In this document: positions 43,578-52,441 of the stretch, piece by piece
How positions within the stretch are numbered: position 1 is the stretch's first letter
How the letters are laid out: every line of letters begins with the position of its first letter
NCBI GenBank assembly: GCA_050699815.1
Contig: JBOHFT010000003.1
Coordinates: forward strand, 1 to 64,000
DNA from: GCA-003244245 sp050699815
Lineage (GTDB): Bacteria; Actinomycetota; Actinomycetes; Mycobacteriales; Pseudonocardiaceae
Reading direction: 5' to 3'
DNA: 64,000 nt
Made by a program: the position numbers and the translations under genes
Notes under the pieces: generated by a model
Told to the model about the DNA's origin: nothing
What the model saw: the letters and a program-made list of their open reading frames with translations, nothing else
Database searches by the model: none

Positions 43578-46058
43578 TCAGTCCGCATCGCCGCCTGGCG
43601 GGTCGCCGCCGCGGATCAGGTACAGCAGCCCGTCGAGCTCGTCGGGTTTGGTCAGCACGTCGCGCGCCTTGGACCCCTCCGAGGGGCCGACCACTCCCCG
43701 GCTCTCCAGCAGGTCCATCAGCCTGCCCGCCTTGGCAAAGCCGACCCGCAGCTTGCGCTGCAGCATCGAGGTCGAGCCGAACTGGCTGGTCACCACGAGT
43801 TCGGCGGCCTGCAGCAACACGTCGAGGTCGTCGCCGATGTCCGGGTCGATCTCCTTCTGGTCACCCGCCTTGGCCGCGGTGACGCCGGCGGTGTACTCCG
43901 GGGTGGCCTGCTCCTTGGTGTAGTTGACGACCTTGGAAATCTCGTCATCCCCGATGTAGGCACCCTGGATGCGCACCGGCCTGGAGGCGCCCATCGGGAG
44001 GTAGAGCCCATCACCCATGCCGATCAGCTTCTCCGCGCCGGGCTGGTCCAGGATCACCCGGCTGTCGGTCAGCGAGGAGGTGGCAAAGGCCAGCCGGGAC
44101 GGCACGTTGGTTTTGATCAGCCCGGTGACCACGTCGACGCTGGGCCGCTGGGTAGCCAGCACCAGATGGATCCCGGCGGCCCGGGCCTTCTGCGTGATCC
44201 GGACGATAGCGTCCTCGACGTCGCGCGGCGCGGTCATCATCAGGTCGGCCAGCTCATCGACGATCGCCAGGATGTACGGGTAGGGGCGGTACTCCCGCTC
44301 GCTGCCCGGCGGCGCGGTGATCTCGCCGGATCGCACTTTCTGATTGAAGTCGTCGACATGGCGCACCCGGCTGGCCTGCATGTCCTGGTAGCGCTGCTCC
44401 ATCTCGTCCACCAGCCAGGCCAGCGCCGTGGCCGCCTTCTTGGGCTGGGTGATGATGGGTGTGATCAGGTGCGGGATGCCGTCGTAGGGGGTGAGTTCCA
44501 CCATCTTGGGGTCGATGAGGATCATCCGGACCTCGTCGGGGGTGGCCCGGGCGAGCAGCGAGACGAGCATCGAGTTCACGAAGCTCGACTTGCCCGAGCC
44601 GGTGGAGCCGGCCACCAGCAGGTGCGGCATCTTGGCCAGGTTCGCGGTGACGAAGTGGCCCTCGATGTCCTTGCCCAGCCCGATCACCATGGGGTGCTGG
44701 TCGCGGCGCGACGCCGAGGAGCGCAGCACGTCGCCCAACCGCACCATCTCGCGGTCGCTGTTGGGCACCTCGATGCCGACCGCGGACTTGCCCGGGATCG
44801 GGGCCAGCAGCCGCACGTTGTCGGTGGCTACCGCATAGGCGATGTTGCGGGTCAGCTGGGTGATCTTCTCGACCTTGACCCCCGGGCCCAGCTCCACCTC
44901 GTAGCGGGTGACGGTCGGGCCCCGGTTGAACCCGGTGACCTGGGCGTCCACCGAGAACTGGTCGAGCACCCCGGTAATGGCCTCGATCATCGTGTCGTTG
45001 GCCTTGCTGCGGGCTTTCGGCGGGTCGCCGATGAGCAGCAGATCGGGTGGCGGGAGCTGGTAGTCACCCTCGATCACCCGGTGGCGGGAAGGCTGCGGGC
45101 TGGGCTTGCTGTGCACCGGCTCCTCGACCGGCACTGCGGGCTTGGCCGCAACCGCGGGTGGGACGGGACCCTCGACCGGGGGCTGCTCCTCGGTGAAGAT
45201 CTTTGCAGTCTGCGCGGCCTGCCGACGTCGGGAAGGGCGACGCAACCGGATAGCGGCGGGATCGGCACCAGTCACCGTGGCATCGGTGTCGGCGGCATCG
45301 GGGTTCTGATCCGAATCCGTCGACTGTATCCCGCACAGCCTGCGGATCCGGTCGGGCACCGCACGGACGGCAGTCCCGGTCAGCACCAGCAGCCCGTAGC
45401 CGCCCAGCAACGCCAACAAGGGCGCCGCCACCCAGACGGTGAACCCGTCGAGCAAGGGATCGGCGACCAGGAACCCGATGGCGCCGGCGGCGTGGGACCG
45501 TCCCACCGCATCGGCGGGCGCGCCGGCCACCAGGTGCCACAGGCCCAGCGTCCCCAACGTCAGCAGCAAGGTGCCGACCGCGCGACGGGGCCGGGCAGCC
45601 GCGTCGGACTCGGTGCGCATCAGGGCCACGGCGACCCCGGCGAGCACCACCGGCAGCCCCAGCGCCGCGGTACCGAACATGGCCCGCAGGGTGTGCCGCA
45701 CACCGGCACCGACTGGTCCTCCGGCGGCCCACCACTCCGCAGCGGCGGTCACCACGGCGAGCGCCACCAGACCGAGCGCCAGACCATCCCGGCGATGCGC
45801 GGGCTCGAGTTCCCGGGTCCGGCCCAGCGTCCTGACCAGCCCGCCGGAGCACCGGGCCAGCAGGGACCAGATACCCGCCACACCCCGGCCCAGGATGCGG
45901 CTGCGGCCCCTGCTGGGGCGCGGCCGCCGGGCCGGCCGCTGCGCAACCGACTGCGAGCGCGGCCTGCTGGCCGCGCTCTTAGTCCGAGAACTCTGGGACC
46001 GCCGGTTCACCGTCTTCGTGGTCGTCCCTCCCCAGGGCGCGCGATGCTGCCCGCTCAT
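43578..46058 (-). CDS. ftsK: DNA translocase FtsK
   Basis: A septal motor that pumps chromosome DNA and aids dimer resolution. Arg-rich N-terminus, about four transmembrane helices (roughly residues 60-225), a Pro-rich linker, then the RecA-like motor with Walker A AGSTGSGKSSFVN (near 483) and Walker B MILIDPK. The C-terminal winged-helix gamma domain is present (TSQFGSTSMLQRKLRVGFAK). The 826-aa length is normal for actinobacteria. It lies 45 bp downstream of rnj on the same strand. Confidence 0.96.
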   Translation of the reverse strand: MSGQHRAPWGGTTTKTVNRRSQSSRTKSAASRPRSQSVAQRPARRPRPSRGRSRILGRGVAGIWSLLARCSGGLVRTLGRTRELEPAHRRDGLALGLVALAVVTAAAEWWAAGGPVGAGVRHTLRAMFGTAALGLPVVLAGVAVALMRTESDAAARPRRAVGTLLLTLGTLGLWHLVAGAPADAVGRSHAAGAIGFLVADPLLDGFTVWVAAPLLALLGGYGLLVLTGTAVRAVPDRIRRLCGIQSTDSDQNPDAADTDATVTGADPAAIRLRRPSRRRQAAQTAKIFTEEQPPVEGPVPPAVAAKPAVPVEEPVHSKPSPQPSRHRVIEGDYQLPPPDLLLIGDPPKARSKANDTMIEAITGVLDQFSVDAQVTGFNRGPTVTRYEVELGPGVKVEKITQLTRNIAYAVATDNVRLLAPIPGKSAVGIEVPNSDREMVRLGDVLRSSASRRDQHPMVIGLGKDIEGHFVTANLAKMPHLLVAGSTGSGKSSFVNSMLVSLLARATPDEVRMILIDPKMVELTPYDGIPHLITPIITQPKKAATALAWLVDEMEQRYQDMQASRVRHVDDFNQKVRSGEITAPPGSEREYRPYPYILAIVDELADLMMTAPRDVEDAIVRITQKARAAGIHLVLATQRPSVDVVTGLIKTNVPSRLAFATSSLTDSRVILDQPGAEKLIGMGDGLYLPMGASRPVRIQGAYIGDDEISKVVNYTKEQATPEYTAGVTAAKAGDQKEIDPDIGDDLDVLLQAAELVVTSQFGSTSMLQRKLRVGFAKAGRLMDLLESRGVVGPSEGSKARDVLTKPDELDGLLYLIRGGDPPGGDAD

Positions 46059-46103
46059 GGTCGCGTGGAAGGGCGTCAGGGCGTCCGCGACACGCCGGAA
46101 GTC

Positions 46104-47822
46104 TCAGCCGACCGGCAGCACGGTAGGAACGATCATCGGCCGGCGCCGGTAGGTGTCGGCGACCCACCGGCCCACCACCCGCCGCACCGCCTGGGCGATC
46201 CGGTGGGTGTCGGTGATCCCCTCCGCCTCGGTGCGGGCCAGCTCCATCTCCACCAGCGGCACGACACCGTCAAGAGCCTTCGGGTCGTCGGAGAACCCCC
46301 GGCCCGAGATCGTCGGCGGTGCCACCGCCCGGCCGGTGGCGGACGCCACCATCACGGTGATCGCGATGAACCCACCCTCGCCGAGGATCAGCCGGTCGGA
46401 CAGCGTCGACTCCCCCACGTCGCCGACCGACAGCCCGTCCACGTAGACCTGCCCCACCTCGACCCGACCGGTGATCTCCGCGCGGCCATCCACCAGATCC
46501 ACGACCACGCCGTCCTCGGCGATCACCACCCGCTCCGGCGGCACCCCAGTGCGGACCGCCAGCGCTGCGTTGGCTTTCAAGTGCCGCCACTCGCCGTGCA
46601 CCGGCATGACGTTGGAGGGGCGGATCGCGTTGTAGAGGAACAGCAGCTCCCCAGCGGGCGCATGCCCGGACACGTGCACCTTCGCGGTGCCCTGGTGGAC
46701 CACCGCAGCGCCCAGCCGGGTCAGCCCGTTGACCACCCGGAACACCGCGGTCTCGTTGCCCGGGATGAGGGAGCTGGCCAGCACGACGGTGTCCCCGGAC
46801 CGGATCCGGATCTGCCGGTGCTCCCCGCGGGCCATCCGGGTCAGCGCCGACAGCGGTTCGCCCTGCGAACCGGTGGAGACGAACAGCACCCGGTGCTCGG
46901 GCATCGCCAGCGCCTCATCAAGGTCCACCAGCAGGCCCGGCGGGACCCGGAGCAGCCCGAGATCGGCCGCGACGCCCATGTTGCGCACCATCGACCTGCC
47001 TACCAGCGCCACCTTGCGCCCGTGGCCGGCGGCAACCTCCAGCACCTGCTGCACGCGATGCACATGGCTGGCGAAGCAGGCCACGATGACCCGCTGGGTG
47101 GCTTTGCCGATCACCGAGTCGAACACCGGGCCGATTTCCCGTTCCGGGGTGACGAAGCCGGGCACCTCGGCGTTGGTGGAATCGATCAGCAGGAGGTCGA
47201 CGCCTTCGTCGCCGAGCCGGGAGAACCCAGCGAGATCGGTCAGCCGCCCGTCCAGCGGTAGCTGGTCAAGCTTGACGTCGCCGGTGTGCAGCACCAGCCC
47301 CGCCGGGGTGCGGATGGCCACCGCCAGTGCGTCGGGAATGGAGTGATTCACCGCGAAGAACTCACAGTCGAACGGCCCGCAACCGTGCCGGTCACCCTCC
47401 TTGACCTGCATCAGCTGTGGCTTCTGGTGGTGCTCGCGGGACTTCTCGGCGACCAGCGCGAGGGTGAACTCAGAGCCCACCACTGGCAGGTCGGGCCGTA
47501 ACCGGAGCAGGAAGGGCACGGCCCCGATGTGGTCCTCGTGGCCGTGGGTGAGCACCAGCGCCTCGATGTCGTCGAGCCGGTGCTCGATCGCCCGGAAGTC
47601 GGGCAGGATCAGGTCGACCCCGGGCGCGTCGTCTTCGGGGAACAGCACCCCGCAGTCCACCACGAGCAGCCGGCCGGCGTACTCGAAGACGGTCATGTTG
47701 CGGCCGACCTCCCCGATACCTCCGAGGGCGACCGTGCGCAGGCCGCCGTCGGCCAGCGGCGGTGGGGCCGTGTCGGGGATGCCCGGGACGGGCAGCGCAG
47801 GGCCGGTGGGCAGGGCGCTCAC
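46104..47822 (-). CDS. rnj: Ribonuclease J
   Basis: A metallo-beta-lactamase/beta-CASP 5'-exo/endoribonuclease for mRNA decay and rRNA maturation. The zinc motif LTHGHEDHIG is at residues 91-100; GDVKLDQLP and the late HVSGHA segment complete the active site. The length is 572 aa. The GTG start overlaps the dapA stop (GTGA) with GGAG seven nt upstream. A rnj-dapA pair is standard in actinobacteria. Confidence 0.96.
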   Translation of the reverse strand: MSALPTGPALPVPGIPDTAPPPLADGGLRTVALGGIGEVGRNMTVFEYAGRLLVVDCGVLFPEDDAPGVDLILPDFRAIEHRLDDIEALVLTHGHEDHIGAVPFLLRLRPDLPVVGSEFTLALVAEKSREHHQKPQLMQVKEGDRHGCGPFDCEFFAVNHSIPDALAVAIRTPAGLVLHTGDVKLDQLPLDGRLTDLAGFSRLGDEGVDLLLIDSTNAEVPGFVTPEREIGPVFDSVIGKATQRVIVACFASHVHRVQQVLEVAAGHGRKVALVGRSMVRNMGVAADLGLLRVPPGLLVDLDEALAMPEHRVLFVSTGSQGEPLSALTRMARGEHRQIRIRSGDTVVLASSLIPGNETAVFRVVNGLTRLGAAVVHQGTAKVHVSGHAPAGELLFLYNAIRPSNVMPVHGEWRHLKANAALAVRTGVPPERVVIAEDGVVVDLVDGRAEITGRVEVGQVYVDGLSVGDVGESTLSDRLILGEGGFIAITVMVASATGRAVAPPTISGRGFSDDPKALDGVVPLVEMELARTEAEGITDTHRIAQAVRRVVGRWVADTYRRRPMIVPTVLPVG

Positions 47823-48724
47823 GCGAGTACTCCGGCCTCGACCAGCGCCGCGGCGATAGCGGTGACCTGCTCGGGGTCGGCGGCGACCTGGGGCAACCGG
47901 GGGTCACCGACATCGAGCCCGGTCAGGCGCAGTGCCGCCTTCCCGAAGGCCACCCCGCCGACCACGGACAAGGCCCGGATCAACGCGAGGGTGGCGGCGT
48001 GCACCTCCAGCGCCGTACCCACCGCGCCGGCCTCGAACGCGGTGATCATGGCCCGGAGCCGGTCGGCCACCACGTTGCCGATCACGCTGACGAATCCCAC
48101 CGCACCCACCGACAGCCACGGCAGGTTGAGCACGTCGTCCCCGCAGTAGTAGGCCAGGTCGGTGGTGGCAATCACCTCGGCACCGCAGCCGAAGTCTCCC
48201 TTGGCGTCTTTGACCGCGACGATCCTTGGGTGCTCGGCGAGCTGGTGGAGGGTCTCGATGGCGATCGGTACGAGGGAGCGCGGCGGGATGTCATAGAGCA
48301 TCACCGGCAAGTCGGTGGCGTCGGCGACCGCGGTGAAGTGCGCGACCAGCCCGGCCTGTGGCGGGCGCGAGTAGTACGGGGTCACCACCAGCAGGCCGTG
48401 CGCACCGGCCCGCGCCGCCTGCCGGGCCAGCTGCACGCTGTGCACCGTGTCGTAGGTCCCCGCGCCGGCCACCACCGCCGCGCGGTCCCCGACCGCCGCA
48501 ACCACCGCCCGCACCAGGTCAGCCTTCTCGATGTCAGTGGTGGTCGGCGACTCGCCCGTGGTGCCGTTGACCACCAGCCCGTCGCAACCCCGTTCCACCA
48601 GCTGGTAGGCCAGCTTCTGGGCGATGTCGAGATCCAGCTGTCCCGCGGCGGTGAACGGGGTGACCATGGCGGTGAGCACCCGGCCGAAGGGCCGGCCGGA
48701 GGTCGAAGTCGGCACAGTACTCAT
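47819..48724 (-). CDS. dapA: 4-hydroxy-tetrahydrodipicolinate synthase
   Basis: Condenses pyruvate with aspartate semialdehyde in lysine and meso-DAP synthesis. GTTGESPTT near residues 54-62, YYSRPPQAGL, YDIPPRS and the Schiff-base lysine in IVAVKDAKGD near 166 identify it. From the ATG at 48724 the length is 301 aa; the frame extends another 20 codons without family support. It is coupled to rnj, and dapB lies about 4.4 kb away. Confidence 0.95.
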   Translation of the reverse strand: MSTVPTSTSGRPFGRVLTAMVTPFTAAGQLDLDIAQKLAYQLVERGCDGLVVNGTTGESPTTTDIEKADLVRAVVAAVGDRAAVVAGAGTYDTVHSVQLARQAARAGAHGLLVVTPYYSRPPQAGLVAHFTAVADATDLPVMLYDIPPRSLVPIAIETLHQLAEHPRIVAVKDAKGDFGCGAEVIATTDLAYYCGDDVLNLPWLSVGAVGFVSVIGNVVADRLRAMITAFEAGAVGTALEVHAATLALIRALSVVGGVAFGKAALRLTGLDVGDPRLPQVAADPEQVTAIAAALVEAGVLA

Positions 48725-48783
48725 GCTGGGGACGCTACCGGTCGGCGCCAGAACCCCTGTCGGGCCCCAGCGGGTCGGGGCCA

Positions 48784-49407
48784 CTACAAGCCCCGCGGGC
48801 TGCCCAGGAGGCCGGCCACGTCCACCTGGTCCCCCTCGATCTCGACGATCGCCTCGTCGCGGCCGAAGGCGTGCAGCGTCAGCTCCTCGGGTGAACCGAC
48901 CACGGTGACCGAGCGTTCACCGCGCCGGGCGGTGCGCTCGGACCCGTCCGGAGTGCGCAACACGACGCCGACTGGCGAGTTCCGGTACAGCACCCGGGCC
49001 CCCCAGCGCAGCAGTCCCCACAGCACCCCTGCGCGGCGCGGGTCGGCCGGTCGGGGTTCCCACCCCGTTTCGGCCCGGCGCACGTCCTCGTGGTGAACGA
49101 AGAACTCGATTGTGCTGAACCTGTCACCCAACCCGGGCAGGCTCCACGGCGGCCCGCTACGGACCAGGCCAATAAGCTGCGGCCAGGGCCGTTGCGCAAT
49201 GCTGCGCTGTACCCGAGCGGTGTAGGGGGCCAGCAGCGGCAGCAGGATTCCCCCGGCAGCGTCCGGCCGACCCTCCCGGAGCACCAGATGCGCCGCCAGG
49301 TCGCGGGTCGTCCAGCCTTCGCACAGCGTCGGGGCGTCCGGGCCCACCAGAGCCATCAGATCACACAACTCGTGCCGCTCGCTGGCCGCAATCGTGATCC
49401 CCCTCAT
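48784..49407 (-). CDS. TIGR03085/DinB-fold maleylpyruvate isomerase-like protein
   Basis: The 207-aa protein carries ERHELCDLMALVGPDAPTLC, EGWTTRDLAAHLVLREGRPD and EFFVHHEDVRRAE, characteristic of the TIGR03085 subgroup of the mycothiol-dependent/DinB-like metal-binding fold. The His residues in AHLVLRE and HHED are the likely metal ligands. Function is unknown. ATG 49407 has GGTGAGGTGG upstream. It directly follows the broken PPOX gene. Confidence 0.85.
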   Translation of the reverse strand: MRGITIAASERHELCDLMALVGPDAPTLCEGWTTRDLAAHLVLREGRPDAAGGILLPLLAPYTARVQRSIAQRPWPQLIGLVRSGPPWSLPGLGDRFSTIEFFVHHEDVRRAETGWEPRPADPRRAGVLWGLLRWGARVLYRNSPVGVVLRTPDGSERTARRGERSVTVVGSPEELTLHAFGRDEAIVEIEGDQVDVAGLLGSPRGL

Positions 49408-49414
49408 GGCCACC

Positions 49415-49824
49415 TCACCCCTGTCGGTCGGGCCCTGCCGTCGTGAGCTCGATCTGCAGGAGCACCCGCTGGTCGCGCTGCATCGCCGCCCGGTAGTCGT
49501 CCCAGTCCGGGTGTTCGCCGGAGATCTTCCGGTAGTAGTCCACCAGACCTTCCATCGCTTCGGGCAGCTCCACGATCTGCACCGGGCCGCCGACCTGGAT
49601 CCAGCGGCCGTAGAACCCGTCAGACAACACGCACAGCCAGGCCCGGGGTCCCGGCGTAGGTTACGCACCTTGAACGCGGTCTGCCGGGTGCTCACGACCA
49701 CCCGGCCGCGAGCATCGACTGCCGCCGCCACCGGCGACATCTGCGGGGTGCCGTCCCTGCGCAGGGTAGCCAGCACCGCGCGGTGCTGCTCGGCGAGGAC
49801 GGCCCGTGCCTCGTCTAGATCCAT
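49415..49824 (-). pseudogene. PPOX-class (pyridoxamine-phosphate-oxidase-like, probably F420-dependent) protein, frameshifted
   Basis: The first part reads LAEQHRAVLATLRRDGTPQM and VVSTRQTAFKVRNLRRDP, a PPOX/F420-dependent split-barrel. At the GGGG run (49645-49648) one base is missing; resuming in another frame gives WLCVLSDGFYGRWIQVGGPV and YYRKISGEHPDWDDYRAAM to a normal C-terminus at 49415. Restored, it would be about 137 aa, the usual size. This is either a recent null mutation or a homopolymer sequencing error. Confidence 0.87.
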
Positions 49825-49851
49825 GTGTGCACGTTACGCCATCTGGCGGAG

Positions 49852-50670
49852 TCAGCCTTCGGACCCGAACGGGCTGGAAGCGATCTCCGTACCGTCGGGC
49901 AGGGCGGCGATCTCGAAGTCGCTGAACGCGTTGGGCGCCGCCTTGCGCAGCTGGCGCAGGCACTCCACCGCCAGTGCCCGGATCTCCACGTCGGCGTGCT
50001 CGGTGGCGCGCATCGCGATGAAGTGCCGCCAGGCGCGGTAGTTGCCGGTGACCACGATGCGGGTCTCGGTGGCGTTGGGCAGCACCGAGCGAGCCGCCTG
50101 GCGGGCCTGTTTGCGGCGCTGCGTGGCGTTGGGCTCGCCGGCAAACCGCTGTTCCAGCCCGGTCAAAAGCTCGTTGTAGGCCTGCTGACTGGCCCGCACC
50201 GCGGCGACGAACCGCTCGTGCAACTCGGGGTCATCGGCGATCACGTCCGGCTCGACCATAGCGGCGTCGCGCTCGGGGACGTAGCGCTGGGACAGCTGCG
50301 AGTAGGAGAAGTGCCGGTGCCGGATCAGCTCGTGAGTCAGCGACCGGGACACGCCGGTCAGGTAGAAGCTGACCGTGCCGTGCTCGAGCACCGAGAGGTG
50401 ACCCACCTCCAGGATATGCCTCAGGTAGCCGGCGTTCGTGGCGGTTGCCGGGTTGGGCTTGCCCCAGGACTGGTAGCAGGCCCGGCCAGCGAACTCGGCA
50501 AGTGCCTGCCCGCCGTCGGCGTCTGCGGACCACGGTACGTCGGCGGGCGGGAAGAATTCCGTCTTGGCAACCAGCTGGACCCGCAACCCCACGGTATTCC
50601 CGGTTGTGACTGGATTCCCGGTTGCGGCTGGGCCGCTCACGGCTGGGCCGACTCCGTCAGGCTGGCTCAC
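49852..50670 (-). CDS. thyX: FAD-dependent thymidylate synthase
   Basis: Makes dTMP from dUMP using methylene-THF and FAD. The ThyX motif RHRHFSYSQLSQRY lies near residues 114-127, with LEVGHLSVLEH before it and RAWRHFIAMRATEHADVEI after. The length of 272 aa fits. GTG 50670 has GAGGAGG five nt upstream; the upstream extension of the frame lacks family similarity. It diverges from the RHH gene that carries the triple operator. Confidence 0.95.
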   Translation of the reverse strand: MSQPDGVGPAVSGPAATGNPVTTGNTVGLRVQLVAKTEFFPPADVPWSADADGGQALAEFAGRACYQSWGKPNPATATNAGYLRHILEVGHLSVLEHGTVSFYLTGVSRSLTHELIRHRHFSYSQLSQRYVPERDAAMVEPDVIADDPELHERFVAAVRASQQAYNELLTGLEQRFAGEPNATQRRKQARQAARSVLPNATETRIVVTGNYRAWRHFIAMRATEHADVEIRALAVECLRQLRKAAPNAFSDFEIAALPDGTEIASSPFGSEG

Positions 50671-50722
50671 GGGCGCCTCCTCTCGAACGGCCACGCAGCC
50701 TATCTGCCGCACCAGCGACGCC

Positions 50723-50759
50723 TTGACTGACGTCATTTGTGACGTCATAGTTGACGTCA
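50723..50759 (+). promoter_or_regulatory. Promoter with three TGACGTCA operators at 12-bp intervals
   Basis: TTGACT (50723-50728), a 17-bp spacer and CATAGT (50746-50751) form a promoter whose expected start (50758-50759) is at the ATG of the next gene, predicting a leaderless mRNA. Three perfect palindromes TGACGTCA lie at 50728-50735, 50740-50747 and 50752-50759, spaced exactly 12 bp, covering the -35 edge, the spacer/-10 and the start site. Binding there should block transcription. Confidence 0.85.
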
Positions 50760-51301
50760 TGGACTTGACACCTTATATCCGCCAGCTGCGCGAGGACCTC
50801 ACCACTGCGGCGTCGGCAGGCGACGAGCAGACCCGGCGTACCGCCGCAGTGCTGGGAGCCGCGCTGGAACCCGCTGCCCGGCTGGCGATCATGAATGCGC
50901 TGTCCGACCTCGCCGCGGAGGTGACCGCGGCGCTGGACGACCGGGTGGTCGAAGTGCGGCTCGACGGCCGCGACGTCCGGGTCGCCGTGAGCTCACCATC
51001 CCACGCCGGGCCGCACGCATCCCACGCCGGGCCGCGCACCGAGGCCCAGCCGCCGCCCTCCGAGCCCGGTGCAGCCGCCTTCGGCGACGCCGGCGGCGAC
51101 ATCAGGCGGATGACCCTGAGGCTGATCGACCAGGTCAAGAACCAGGCTGAGCGGGCCGCCGCCGAACAGGGCGTCTCGCTCAACGCGTGGATTTCGCAGG
51201 CCGTTGCGGGCGCCCTGCGCAGCGAGCCGTGGAACGAGCCCCGGTGGGCCCGGGACGACCGGCGCGGTCGCAATCGGGTCCAGGGCTGGGTCCAGGGCTG
51301 A
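50759..51301 (+). CDS. Ribbon-helix-helix DNA-binding protein (HicB/Arc-like)
   Basis: A 180-aa protein with an Ala-rich helical N-terminal domain (MDLTPYIRQLREDLTTAA), a variable Pro/His-rich linker (about residues 80-115) and a C-terminal ribbon-helix-helix: MTLRLIDQVKNQAERAAAEQ, then GVSLNAWISQAVAGAL. RHH proteins bind short repeated palindromes cooperatively, so it is the natural candidate to bind the three TGACGTCA sites on its own promoter. No toxin partner is adjacent; the next gene is a DUF4097 protein. The ATG at 50759 was taken because the promoter lies immediately upstream. Confidence 0.83.
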   Translation: MDLTPYIRQLREDLTTAASAGDEQTRRTAAVLGAALEPAARLAIMNALSDLAAEVTAALDDRVVEVRLDGRDVRVAVSSPSHAGPHASHAGPRTEAQPPPSEPGAAAFGDAGGDIRRMTLRLIDQVKNQAERAAAEQGVSLNAWISQAVAGALRSEPWNEPRWARDDRRGRNRVQGWVQG

Positions 51302-51323
51302 ACAATCTCGTTGAGGAGAAACC

Positions 51324-52250
51324 GTGGAACACGACGACGCAGGCCTGCCGGTGATTCGGCAGCAGGACTTCGAGGGCGAGGGGCCGATCGACGTCTTCGT
51401 CGAACTCGACAGCGGACGGCTTGACATCCAGCTTGAAGAGGATAGTGCTGGTGAGGTGGCCGTGCAGGTCTGCGCCGACCCGGCCAGCCAGCCACCATGG
51501 AGCGTCGGGATCACCGGCCTGCTGAGCTGGCTGGGCGAGCAGGCCGGGGCGGCCCCATCGGGCGAGCTGGCCGCCGAGGCCGTGCGCCGCACGACGATCG
51601 ACTTCACTGGGCGGCGCCTGGCTGTGCGCAGCCCGCGGGAATTCCCCTTGCGCACCGTGCCGCTGGCGATCCAGGTGAGGGCTCCGTCGGGCTCGTCGGT
51701 CACCGCTCGTAGCGGCTCGGCGGACATCGCCGTCGACGGCATGGCCGACCGGCTTGACGCCTCGACCGGCTCCGGACAGGTCCACGCGCAGCGGTGCAGA
51801 GGTTCGGCGGACGTCCGGACCGGCTCGGGCGACGTGCGGCTGGGGTCGGTGCTGGGCGGGCTGCGGGTGCGGACCGGCTCCGGGGAGGTCGACGTGGCCT
51901 CGATAGAAGACACCGTGGACGCTGCAGGCGGTGGCGGGGGCATTGTGCAGACCGGGTCCGGCAACGTCCGGCTTGGCGCCGTCCGGCATGACGTGAGCGC
52001 GCGCACCGGCAGTGGTGACCTCACGGTGGTCGACGCCTCGGCCGGCGGTCTGGAGCTCACCACTGGTTCGGGGCAGCTGCGAGTGGGGATCCATCCCGGC
52101 GTGCTGGCTGAGCTGGACGTCAGCTCCGGCTCCGGCCAGGCCCGTAGCGACCTGCCGGTTGGTGGGCCACCCCCCGAGGTCGACGTCACGTTGCGGGTAC
52201 GGGCCCGGACTGGATCGGGCGACGCGCTGGTCACCTCGGCACCGTCCTGA
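51324..52250 (+). CDS. DUF4097 beta-strand-repeat protein
   Basis: A 308-aa protein with a charged N-terminus followed, from about residue 120, by a repetitive beta structure: SGSADIAVDG, TGSGQVHAQR, TGSGDVRLGS, TGSGEVDVAS, TGSGNVRLGA, TGSGDLTVVD. This S/TGSGx[VL] ladder is typical of DUF4097 (adhesin-like beta-solenoid). No signal peptide or transmembrane segment is seen, so it is probably cytoplasmic. It follows the RHH gene by 22 bp with a GAGGAG site and is presumably co-regulated. Function unknown. Confidence 0.88.
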   Translation: MEHDDAGLPVIRQQDFEGEGPIDVFVELDSGRLDIQLEEDSAGEVAVQVCADPASQPPWSVGITGLLSWLGEQAGAAPSGELAAEAVRRTTIDFTGRRLAVRSPREFPLRTVPLAIQVRAPSGSSVTARSGSADIAVDGMADRLDASTGSGQVHAQRCRGSADVRTGSGDVRLGSVLGGLRVRTGSGEVDVASIEDTVDAAGGGGGIVQTGSGNVRLGAVRHDVSARTGSGDLTVVDASAGGLELTTGSGQLRVGIHPGVLAELDVSSGSGQARSDLPVGGPPPEVDVTLRVRARTGSGDALVTSAPS

Positions 52251-52441
52251 TCGAGTTGTGGCCGGACCTGGTCGCGGCAGCGCGGCGCCGGTGATCCGGG
52301 CCGGCGGGGCGTGAGTCGGCGAAACCCTGCGCGGCCAGTGCGGTGCGCCGCACCGCGGATGCTCCGATGGTCAGCACGGTTCACGATGCTGCCATCCGGT
52401 ACCGACAGTTTGTCGCTGGCCGATCTCGATACCGTGATGCC

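Noticed and set aside
44166..47261. Very long plus-strand open frame over ftsK and rnj
   Set aside because: It is the antisense of two well-recognised genes; its His/Arg/Gly-rich translation is typical of a GC-rich shadow frame.
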